DNA of 64,000 bases from Mariniflexile sp. TRM1-10. GTDB lineage: Bacteria; Bacteroidota; Bacteroidia; Flavobacteriales; Flavobacteriaceae. Positions 36,275-43,540 of this stretch are shown piece by piece. How positions within the stretch are numbered: position 1 is the first letter of the stretch; every line of letters starts with the position of its first letter. The stretch spans positions 285,501 to 349,500 of the forward strand of contig NZ_CP022985.1 in assembly GCF_003425985.1 (NCBI RefSeq), written 5' to 3'. Below the pieces are notes generated by a model, which had not been told where the DNA came from, ran no database searches, and saw only the letters and a list, made by a program, of their open reading frames with translations. The position numbers were made by a program, and so were the translations under genes.

Positions 36275-36955
36275 ATGAAACACCTAGTTGTACTTACGGG
36301 CGCGGGCATGAGCGCCGAAAGCGGCATAAAAACCTTTAGAGACGCTGATGGTTTATGGGAAGGACATGATGTCATGGAAGTGGCTACCCCCGAAGGTTTT
36401 GATGCTAACCCCGAACTTGTTTTAGATTTTTATAACAAACGCCGTAGGCAGCTATTTGAGGTAGAGCCCAATGAGGCCCATTTTGATTTAGCAGCGCTTG
36501 AAAACCATTTTAAAGTTAGCATTATTACCCAAAACGTGGATGATTTACATGAGCGTGCAGGTAGTACCAACGTGATTCATTTGCATGGCGAATTGCTAAA
36601 ATCGAGAAATGTCGTGGATGCATTTACTTTTTTTGATTGTAAAACCGATATTAAGTTAGGTGATACTTGCCCAAACGGCCATCAACTACGCCCACATATT
36701 GTTTGGTTTGGTGAAGATGTACCCATGATTGAAAAGGCTGCAAAGATATGTGAAACTGCCGATGTTTTAATTATCATTGGTACGTCCATGCAAGTGTATC
36801 CCGCAGCAGGTTTAAGGCATTATGTTCCTGCAAAAACACCCATTTATTTTATAGACCCTAAACCGGCTATGGAAAGCAAGAACCATGTCACTGTTATTGC
36901 AGAAAGTGCAACCATTGGAATAAAAAAGGTAATGAAATCATTAGTAAGTCAATAA
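36275..36955 (+). CDS. Sir2-family NAD-dependent protein deacylase
   Basis: The 226-residue protein has GAGMSAESGIKTFRDADGLWEG (NAD-binding), TQNVDDLHERAGSTNVIHLHGEL (catalytic His in HLHG), PHIVWFGEDVP and IIIGTSMQVYPAAGL. The length matches the small class III (CobB/SIRT5-like) sirtuins, which remove acetyl, succinyl or similar groups from lysine. The zinc-ribbon region is reduced: only two cysteines (FDCKTD, GDTCPNG) are evident instead of two CxxC pairs. The gene is monocistronic. Confidence 0.93.
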   Translation: MKHLVVLTGAGMSAESGIKTFRDADGLWEGHDVMEVATPEGFDANPELVLDFYNKRRRQLFEVEPNEAHFDLAALENHFKVSIITQNVDDLHERAGSTNVIHLHGELLKSRNVVDAFTFFDCKTDIKLGDTCPNGHQLRPHIVWFGEDVPMIEKAAKICETADVLIIIGTSMQVYPAAGLRHYVPAKTPIYFIDPKPAMESKNHVTVIAESATIGIKKVMKSLVSQ

Positions 36956-36976
36956 ATTGACATCCCATCCCTAAAC

Positions 36977-38047
36977 TTATTTTAAATTCAGATAGGTATA
37001 TAAACTGAACAACACCAAGATCGCACTAAAAACAAACAGATTAATTAAATACACCGAAGCACTTTTAACAAAAGAAAGGAAAAACTTATCTCCATAGAAA
37101 AGACGATGGGCAGGGAAAAAGTAATAAAACATGAATAGAATACCTACTGTTTTCAAACTAAAATGTGCCCAACCCAAAACAGGAGATATGCTTAATAAAG
37201 GTTTTAGTTTATCTATAAAAAAGAGCACTAATATCATTATAAGCAGAAAAGAGAAATAGTGAAGCGTAAATATGGCGTGATCAAAATAATAATACTTTTT
37301 TTTATTATTAAAAAGCCATAAAATAAAAGCAAATATGGGCATATAAATAAACAATACCTTTGGGAAATTATGCTTAAAAGACTCTGAAAATGCCATAAAT
37401 ATCTCCTCTTCCGTATGCTCTTCTTCTACAGTAAGCCACTTTTTAAGAAAATAATTTTTTACTGAGTTCACCTTTATGTTTTTAGCACCACTTTTTTCCA
37501 ATGAATCCAATTCGTTAATATTTTTGAAACCCAAATTTATAATTCCTTTAGAATTAATTTCATTCGTTTCCTTAAGTAACTCTTTAATAGTGTCATTGCT
37601 CTTTTGGGAAATCACACCTATTTTTGTCAGGCCATCAATACCCCGAGCTTCAATATGCAATGAATCTATTGAAGGATAATAGGGCTGATTTATAGATTTT
37701 TCGTTTGTAGCAATTTTAATTTCGGCGGCTTTATTTGGAAAAACCGAGATTATAAAAAAAGTAAAGAAGCTAATAAAAATATAAAGTCGGAAGGGATTCA
37801 GATAATATAAACGTTTGCCAGACATATATGCTTTAGATAAAGCGGCAGGTTTGAATAGCAAGTTATAAATGGTTCTCCAAAATGCGTTATCATAATGGGT
37901 AAAGTCTTTAAAAAAATGACTAAATATATGATAAAAACTTTTACGGGTTTCCGTGTTTTCTTGTCCACAATTTTGACAAAATCGTTCCTTTACAAAATAA
38001 TTGCAATTAAGACAGGTTTTATCTTGACGTAACGCTTCTTTTCCCAT
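36977..38047 (-). CDS. DUF3667 membrane protein with N-terminal zinc-ribbon
   Basis: The protein is 356 residues from MGKEALRQDKTCLNCNYFV. An upstream ATG at 38104 would add 19 residues with no conserved character. CLNCNYFVKERFCQNCGQ is a CxxC-CxxC zinc ribbon. It is followed by the DUF3667 signature HIFSHFFKDFTHYDNAFWRTIYNLLFKPAALSKAYMSGKR and several membrane segments, with a long loop (about 130-225) between the first and later helices. The function is unknown. Confidence 0.87.
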   Translation of the reverse strand: MGKEALRQDKTCLNCNYFVKERFCQNCGQENTETRKSFYHIFSHFFKDFTHYDNAFWRTIYNLLFKPAALSKAYMSGKRLYYLNPFRLYIFISFFTFFIISVFPNKAAEIKIATNEKSINQPYYPSIDSLHIEARGIDGLTKIGVISQKSNDTIKELLKETNEINSKGIINLGFKNINELDSLEKSGAKNIKVNSVKNYFLKKWLTVEEEHTEEEIFMAFSESFKHNFPKVLFIYMPIFAFILWLFNNKKKYYYFDHAIFTLHYFSFLLIMILVLFFIDKLKPLLSISPVLGWAHFSLKTVGILFMFYYFFPAHRLFYGDKFFLSFVKSASVYLINLFVFSAILVLFSLYTYLNLK

Positions 38048-38112
38048 GAGTTCTTTAATTAAATTATCGCAAAAAACGATTTGGTAAAAATATTTTCCCT
38101 GCAATAAAACAG

Positions 38113-38721
38113 TTATGAAGCATTTTTAAATCCGTTAGGCAATGGTCTGTAGATATAATAATTCAATACTTCTTCAATAGCAACTTTTAATGCTTGATTG
38201 ATTGGTAAAATGGTGTTTCCAAGATAAAAATCAATCTGGTTAAGATTCATATAGTAATCTGTAAAAATAGGCACATAAAGCCCTTTGCTTATGGCTTCTT
38301 CTGTACTTTTATAATTACTATTTTGGTTTTCTTTAATAATGGTGCAAGTTGCCAATCTAAGTTGACCATACTTATCCCTACTTCCGGCATACCCAAAAAG
38401 ACGACATATCAATCCGCGGTATTTATAGTTTCCACAACGTCCATTATGACTATCCAATAATGACAGGGGTTGATAGATATGGCAAACAGAATTAGTTGTA
38501 TTGTTTAACGCTGTGAGTGTTTTTTCTGCTTCACCATTCAAAAAAAGGTGGAAAGCCCATGGTAAAAACTCCAAAGGAGAAGCTTCAATATCTGATTTGG
38601 TACAACATTTACCACAACCTGCTATACAATGTAAATTGGTTTGGGTTTGAAATTTAGAAATTTCACCATCAAGACGTTCAAACACATGTTCAATCTGCCT
38701 TACTTTAGATTCTATAGACAT
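38113..38721 (-). CDS. YkgJ-family cysteine-cluster protein
   Basis: The 202-residue cytosolic protein has the cysteine cluster HCIAGCGKCCTKSDIEASPLEF near residue 35 and later NGRCGNYKYRGLICRLFGYAG plus LATC. These are the metal-binding positions of the YkgJ/UPF0153 zinc- or iron-chelating family. The function is unknown. It lies upstream of DUF3667 on the same strand with a 65-bp gap to its start. Confidence 0.85.
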   Translation of the reverse strand: MSIESKVRQIEHVFERLDGEISKFQTQTNLHCIAGCGKCCTKSDIEASPLEFLPWAFHLFLNGEAEKTLTALNNTTNSVCHIYQPLSLLDSHNGRCGNYKYRGLICRLFGYAGSRDKYGQLRLATCTIIKENQNSNYKSTEEAISKGLYVPIFTDYYMNLNQIDFYLGNTILPINQALKVAIEEVLNYYIYRPLPNGFKNAS

Positions 38722-38806
38722 TAATTTTCGGCTAATGTAACCTAAATAAAGCGCATTATTTAAATTTAAAAGAAATACTTTAAATATATGATTTTTAAAT
38801 ACTTAA

Positions 38807-38863
38807 TTATTTTTTAAAACCAATTTGTTTTAAATTCTCAACATGGTTTCTTACCAAAAAACA
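38807..38863 (-). pseudogene. 3'-terminal fragment of the ABC-F ATPase gene
   Basis: The minus strand reads FLVRNHVENLKQIGFKK and a stop, matching the end of the ABC-F gene at 39362 (FLIRNRIENLKQIDLKK). DNA identity is about three quarters over some 57 nt. It lies about 500 bp downstream of the intact gene, with the DUF1398 gene between the two copies. Confidence 0.8.
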
Positions 38864-38907
38864 GCACTGAACAAAGCTCATTGCCAAGTCCTTTTAGTAA
38901 ATGATTT

Positions 38908-39297
38908 TTATTGTGGTATGTTTTCAACCAAAATTTTGGTTCCTGATATATCGAAATACGTACAAGTCATCTTATCCATAGATACTGCCCACTTTTCGAT
39001 ACCTGATTTTGCTGAGTCACTACAGAACGTTGGATAATTGGTTTTACCCTCTTGGTGCGCTTTTAAATCTGATTTGAATTGCTCTTCGTTTGATGTTTCT
39101 GCAATTGCCAAATCAGGATACTTTGCTGGAGATGTGGTTTTATAGTTATTTGCGCCATAATAGTCCGTATGTCCATCTGCCACAAAAGTTTCGTAATAAG
39201 TAACACCTAATTTTTTTAGGTCTTGTATGTAAGCAGGAAAATCAGCTCCCGATTTTACTTTGCTATGAGCTGCTTTGATTTGTTCTACTGTAAACAT
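38908..39297 (-). CDS. DUF1398 family protein
   Basis: The 129-residue cytosolic protein begins MFTVEQIKAAHSKVKSGADF and includes YIQDLKKLGVTYYETFVADGHTDYYG and HQEGKTNYPTFCSDSAKSGIEKWAVSM. This is the standard DUF1398 pattern (YbcV-like in enterobacteria). The function is unknown and the family is sporadic. It sits between the ABC-F gene and a duplicated ABC-F 3' end. Confidence 0.88.
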   Translation of the reverse strand: MFTVEQIKAAHSKVKSGADFPAYIQDLKKLGVTYYETFVADGHTDYYGANNYKTTSPAKYPDLAIAETSNEEQFKSDLKAHQEGKTNYPTFCSDSAKSGIEKWAVSMDKMTCTYFDISGTKILVENIPQ

Positions 39298-39361
39298 GAC
39301 TTTTTGATTTTTAATTGTGAAATGGTTTGTTAAATTACAATAAATCCTTCTCTAAAAAAAC

Positions 39362-40999
39362 CTATTTCTTCAAATCAATCTGTTTTAAATTTTCAATTCG
39401 GTTTCTTATTAAGAAATCGTCAATGGTTTCAAAGTGTTCAATAACACGTTGGTCTTTAAATTCGAATACTTTTTGCGATAAACCTTGAAGAAAATCGCGG
39501 TCGTGCGACACCAAAATTAAGGTGCCGTCAAAGTTTTTTAAAGCTTCTTTTAAAACATCTTTCGATTTTAAATCTAAATGGTTGGTAGGCTCATCCAGAA
39601 TTAACAAATTAACGGGTTCTAAAAGCAATTTCACCATAGCCAAACGTGTTTTCTCTCCACCTGAAAGGACGCTTACCTTTTTATCAATATCGTCGCCTTT
39701 AAACATAAAACCTCCTAAAATGGTTTTTATTTGGGTACGGATATCGCCTTCTGCAACCTCGTCAACTGTTTGAAAAATAGTTAAGTTCTCGTCTAATAAT
39801 GATGCTTGATTTTGTGCAAAATAACCAACCTTAACATTATGTCCCAACGCACATTTGCCTTCAAAATCAATTTCACCCATGATGGCTTTGATCATGGTTG
39901 ACTTTCCTTCACCATTCCTCCCAACAAACGATACTTTTTCTCCACGGGAAATGGACATATTGGCATCTTTAAACACCACATGGTTATCGTAGGACTTCGA
40001 TAAATCTTTTACCGTTACTGGATAATCGCCCGAACGTGGTGCTGGTGGAAAGCGCAATTTTAGTGCCGATGTATCGACTTCATCAATTTCAATAATTTCC
40101 AGTTTTTCCAACATACGCTCACGCGAACTCACTTGATTGGTTTTAGAATAGGTACCTTTAAAACGTTCAATAAAAGCCATGTTGTCAGCAATAAATTTTT
40201 GCTGCTCGTTATAGGCTTTTATTTGATGGGCACGCCTATCTTCACGCAATTGCAAATAATGCGAATAGTTGGCTTTATAATCATAAATGCGCCCCATAGT
40301 TACTTCGATGGTGCGATTGGTAATGTTATCAATAAATGCTTTGTCATGCGAAATGACCATAACGGCTTTGGCTTTGTTCAATAAAAAGTCTTCTAACCAA
40401 ATAACGGATTCAATATCAATATGGTTGGTAGGCTCATCCAGTAAAATTAAATCGGGTTTTTGCAGCAAAATTTTAGCCAATTCAATACGCATACGGTAAC
40501 CACCACTAAACTCGCTTGTTAATCGGGTAAAATCAGTGCGTTTAAACCCCAAACCTGATAAAGCCTTTTCAACTTCGGCATCATAATTCACGTCTTCTAA
40601 GGCATAATATTTCTCGCCTAAATCGGAAACCTTTTCTATGATTTTCATGTAGTCATCCGATTCATAATCGGTTCTGGTTTCCAATTCTCTATTAAGCCGC
40701 TCCATCTCATCGCGCATTTTAAAAACATGATTAAATGCTTTTGAAGCTTCTTCAAATACGGTACAATTATCTTCGGTTAATAAATGCTGTGGTAAGTAAG
40801 CAATCACTGCATCTTTTGGGTAACGCACATGCCCACGAGATGCTTTTTGGGCGCCGGCAATAATCTTCATCATAGTCGATTTTCCTGCACCATTTTTACC
40901 CATTAGGGCAATTTTATCATTTTCATTTATGGTAAAAGACACATCACTAAATAAGGCAGTTCCACCAAACTCTACCGCTAAATTATCAACTGAAATCAT
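39362..40999 (-). CDS. ABC-F family ATP-binding protein
   Basis: The 545-residue protein has two ABC domains without membrane segments. Domain 1 has Walker A GKNGAGKST, signature FSGGYRMRIELAK and LLDEPTNHID. Domain 2 has GRNGEGKST, signature LSGGEKTRLAMVK and LDEPTNHLDL. A charged inter-domain linker (about 235-320) follows the P-site tRNA-interaction motif pattern. ABC-F proteins act on the ribosome to relieve stalls or give antibiotic protection. The overall pattern is closest to the YbiT/EttA-like housekeeping group. TAGCTTTG at 41018-41025 lies just upstream. Confidence 0.93.
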   Translation of the reverse strand: MISVDNLAVEFGGTALFSDVSFTINENDKIALMGKNGAGKSTMMKIIAGAQKASRGHVRYPKDAVIAYLPQHLLTEDNCTVFEEASKAFNHVFKMRDEMERLNRELETRTDYESDDYMKIIEKVSDLGEKYYALEDVNYDAEVEKALSGLGFKRTDFTRLTSEFSGGYRMRIELAKILLQKPDLILLDEPTNHIDIESVIWLEDFLLNKAKAVMVISHDKAFIDNITNRTIEVTMGRIYDYKANYSHYLQLREDRRAHQIKAYNEQQKFIADNMAFIERFKGTYSKTNQVSSRERMLEKLEIIEIDEVDTSALKLRFPPAPRSGDYPVTVKDLSKSYDNHVVFKDANMSISRGEKVSFVGRNGEGKSTMIKAIMGEIDFEGKCALGHNVKVGYFAQNQASLLDENLTIFQTVDEVAEGDIRTQIKTILGGFMFKGDDIDKKVSVLSGGEKTRLAMVKLLLEPVNLLILDEPTNHLDLKSKDVLKEALKNFDGTLILVSHDRDFLQGLSQKVFEFKDQRVIEHFETIDDFLIRNRIENLKQIDLKK

Positions 41000-41017
41000 A
41001 GTAAATTTTTAAAGTTG

Positions 41018-41025
41018 CAAAGCTA
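41018..41025 (-). promoter_or_regulatory. Candidate -7 promoter element for the ABC-F gene
   Basis: TAGCTTTG followed by C on the minus strand fits TAnnTTTG and lies 19 bp before the ATG. No clear -33 box is seen. Confidence 0.4.
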
Positions 41026-41070
41026 TAAAAAAGCAGCTTAGTAAAAAGAAAATTATTTTTACAAAAACAG

Positions 41071-41103
41071 TTGTTATTCAATGTATTAAAAATAGTATCT
41101 TCG
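41071..41103 (+). promoter_or_regulatory. Candidate promoter for the J-domain/KTSC gene
   Basis: TTG at 41071-41073 and TATCTTCG at 41096-41103 are spaced 22 bp apart. The first resembles the -33 element and the second the -7 element with one mismatch. The gene starts 25 bp later. Confidence 0.35.
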
Positions 41104-41128
41104 CGCCTTATTTAAAAAAAAGCCTAAG

Positions 41129-41575
41129 ATGAAACGTATTAACGAATACAAAAAACTGTTTAATGTTGAAAAAGATATTGATTTAAAAGAACTTAAATCA
41201 ACTTACAGAAATTTAGTAAAAGCGTGGCATCCTGATAAGTTTCAAGCGGGCGATGATAAAGCTGCTGAAGCCGAAACAAAAAGTAAACAAATTATTGACG
41301 GCTATCATTTTTTGGTGAGTATTGCGCCAGAAACCATAGCGACTAATTTAGATAATTACAACGAAACCATCAATAGTCCTATTATCGATTGGCAACATAA
41401 AGGCCAAGTACTGGAAGTGACTTTTTTAGATGGCAATACCTATGAGTTTTTTGGTGTGAACAAAGCGTTGTATATTAAACTTTGTCAATCTGATAAAATG
41501 ACACGTTTTGCAAAACGCAATATTTTCAATACGTTTACTTATAGAAAAATTAAGAAAAGTGAGGTGGAGGCTTAG
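41129..41575 (+). CDS. J-domain protein with C-terminal KTSC domain
   Basis: The 148-residue protein has an N-terminal J-like domain (1-65) with the essential HPD in LVKAWHPDKFQAGDD. A KTSC domain follows (VLEVTFLDGNTYEFFGVNKALYIKLCQSDKMTRFAKRNIFNTFTYRKI). A J domain would stimulate DnaK ATPase. The KTSC part is a small beta domain that may bind protein or RNA. It is divergent from the ABC-F gene. Confidence 0.85.
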   Translation: MKRINEYKKLFNVEKDIDLKELKSTYRNLVKAWHPDKFQAGDDKAAEAETKSKQIIDGYHFLVSIAPETIATNLDNYNETINSPIIDWQHKGQVLEVTFLDGNTYEFFGVNKALYIKLCQSDKMTRFAKRNIFNTFTYRKIKKSEVEA

Positions 41576-41645
41576 ACTTCTTAGATTATTAGACTTCTTA
41601 GATGGTTAGATTGCTAGACTTGTTAGATTGCTAGATTTTTTGATT
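41576..41645. repeat. Degenerate tandem repeat (ttagattgct/ttagacttct units)
   Basis: Six to seven imperfect copies of a 9-11-nt TTAGA-containing unit follow the KTSC stop. A tract of the same kind lies at 47365-47435 and another at 61255-61320. Confidence 0.65.
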
Positions 41646-41660
41646 GTTGGAATTTTTCTC

Positions 41661-41697
41661 TTCAATCCATAATATTTGCTCATAAACTTGGTACTTT
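41661..41697 (-). pseudogene. 3'-terminal fragment of the glycosyltransferase gene at 46126
   Basis: TCAATCCAT plus TTGCTCATAAACTTGGTACTTT (minus strand reads STKFMSK then YYGLKR) matches the end of the gene at 46126 (STKFMSKWIELKN). The match is 20 of 22 bases in the main block and nine of nine in the second, with a 4-nt insertion between. The copy lies 4.4 kb downstream of the real end. Confidence 0.65.
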
Positions 41698-41757
41698 ATA
41701 TCACATATCTTAAAAATGACTCCCGCATAAGAATTAGCTACAAAAACTTGAAAACAA

Positions 41758-43485
41758 TTATTTATTTAAAGTAGCTACAAAATGAAGTAATGTTTCCTTA
41801 GTAATTGACCAATCAGGTGGTTTTATTTCTCCCCAAGCTTTGGGTGTATCCGACATATTAAAATAGTTAACCCCTATAATTTGTGGATTTTCTCTAAGTA
41901 CCAATGCAGCACCCTCTAACCACTTTGTTTGATACTCTTCAGGTCCTTTAACACCAAATTCTGTTATAAAAAGTGGTTTATCAATAAATCGCAAACGCCA
42001 AGTTTTGCGCTTAAAAATAGTTGAAAAAGACTCTTGCATATTGGGGTCTGTAATATTCTTGTCTGGTAGACCATAAATGGCAATGCTCATAACATCTACA
42101 ACATCATTTCCTGGATACCACTCAATAGAACCTCTGTCTCCAGCAGGCCCCCAAACACGTTTAACATTTTCTGGAATCGAATCTATAAATGTCATAAAAT
42201 AACGGTATGAATTTATGTAAGTAACTGGATCTTGACTTTGCCATGGATAACGAGTTATTGGTATTTCCATTTCATGGGCATATCTTAAATATACTGTATG
42301 ATTTGTACTTAAAATAATTTTATAAAACGCCTTAATTTCTTCATCATAATTTCCATGTAGCACATGCTTAAGAACTTCTGCATCATACTCTTTTTGGTGG
42401 TGACGAAACGGCTCAAAAGTAACTATAACATCATGGTTACGTTCAATAACACGCTTAAATCTGCCTTCAAAAGTTCCGTTATTAATATTTTCAAAATCAG
42501 CAAAAAGATGTTCAATTGAGATAGACGGTTCATTATTTAAAAAATCATTTGGATCGTACAATCCAATTTTAATATTCCCTCTTATAGTGTCTTTATCAAT
42601 TGGGTTCGGTCTTATATAATTTTCTTTAGAATAAACAATATTTTTTTCTTCTTGGATATACTTGACTACTTCTGAAACCATACCCTTATCCAAAGCGTCC
42701 TTTGCAATATTTTTAGATCCAAATACGAAAATGGGTTTATCAAGAAATCTCATACGGTGCAGTCTTCTTATTAGATCATACTTTAAAGGATAATCCTTTG
42801 GATATACTTCTAATTTCATTTCGGAATCACTTTTCATTATTACCGAAGCAACATCAACCACATGGTCTCCTGGATAATATTCCAACGCACCGGGATAACC
42901 AGATGCTCCCCATACCATTTGAATTTGAGGTGTATATTTTTTACATAGTTTAGCCAGATAGCCAAAAGCATCTATGTACTCTTGTACATAACCTTGCCAT
43001 GGGTAACGCTTGTATGGCACTTCTATTTCTGGATTAAACCTTATATAAACATTAGGTCGTTTTTTAATTAAATCAATACACAACTCCTTTATAGCATTGT
43101 CAAATTTCCCATTAATTAAATCGTTCATAGGGTTTTTTCTATATGAATTTATGGCATTAGTTCCCCAAGTTTCAATGGTTATTATTAATGGAATATTATC
43201 TGCAGTAAATTTATTAAGTATTTCCTCATCGAAACTTAATCCGGTTGATCTAGACAATTTTAAACGCAAATGGTAAGATGGCTTTATTAGTTTGCTGTCT
43301 TGAGGTGCATCAAATGAAAATACTGCAAGAACAGGTTCTGTGTTTGTATTTTCAATGGTGTTGCTTATTCGTATGGTTAGCAAATCTCTAAGCAAATCTT
43401 TATGCTTTATTGCAATAGGAATTAACATTATGGTTATAATGAGAAAACCTATTAAAAAAATCTTTTTAAATTTCGATAATTTCAT
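41758..43485 (-). CDS. Membrane-anchored protein with two GH26-like domains
   Basis: The protein is 575 residues from MKLSKFKK. An upstream ATG at 43548 would overlap the previous gene by 8 bp and add 21 residues. It has an N-terminal anchor (8-25) and two tandem beta-mannanase-like barrels. The second has RYAHEMEIPITRYPW (acid Glu405), RVWGPAGDRGSIEWYPGNDVVDV and FITEFG (nucleophile Glu509). The first has RFNPEIEVPYKRYPW (Glu153) and MVWGASGYPGALEYYPGDHVVDV but reads FVFGSKN where the nucleophile should be, so it is probably inactive and may bind sugar. It likely acts on a mannan or related extracytoplasmic glycan. It is coupled to the sulfatase-like gene upstream. Confidence 0.8.
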   Translation of the reverse strand: MKLSKFKKIFLIGFLIITIMLIPIAIKHKDLLRDLLTIRISNTIENTNTEPVLAVFSFDAPQDSKLIKPSYHLRLKLSRSTGLSFDEEILNKFTADNIPLIITIETWGTNAINSYRKNPMNDLINGKFDNAIKELCIDLIKKRPNVYIRFNPEIEVPYKRYPWQGYVQEYIDAFGYLAKLCKKYTPQIQMVWGASGYPGALEYYPGDHVVDVASVIMKSDSEMKLEVYPKDYPLKYDLIRRLHRMRFLDKPIFVFGSKNIAKDALDKGMVSEVVKYIQEEKNIVYSKENYIRPNPIDKDTIRGNIKIGLYDPNDFLNNEPSISIEHLFADFENINNGTFEGRFKRVIERNHDVIVTFEPFRHHQKEYDAEVLKHVLHGNYDEEIKAFYKIILSTNHTVYLRYAHEMEIPITRYPWQSQDPVTYINSYRYFMTFIDSIPENVKRVWGPAGDRGSIEWYPGNDVVDVMSIAIYGLPDKNITDPNMQESFSTIFKRKTWRLRFIDKPLFITEFGVKGPEEYQTKWLEGAALVLRENPQIIGVNYFNMSDTPKAWGEIKPPDWSITKETLLHFVATLNK

Positions 43486-43540
43486 GTTGAAAACTTTATT
43501 GTTTTTTTGCTGCAATACTATGTGATTTAGCAACACTATT

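Noticed and set aside
41661..41757. Intergenic gap read as a promoter region of the KTSC gene
   Set aside because: It is downstream of that gene and of the GH26-like gene. The recognisable content is a glycosyltransferase 3' fragment.
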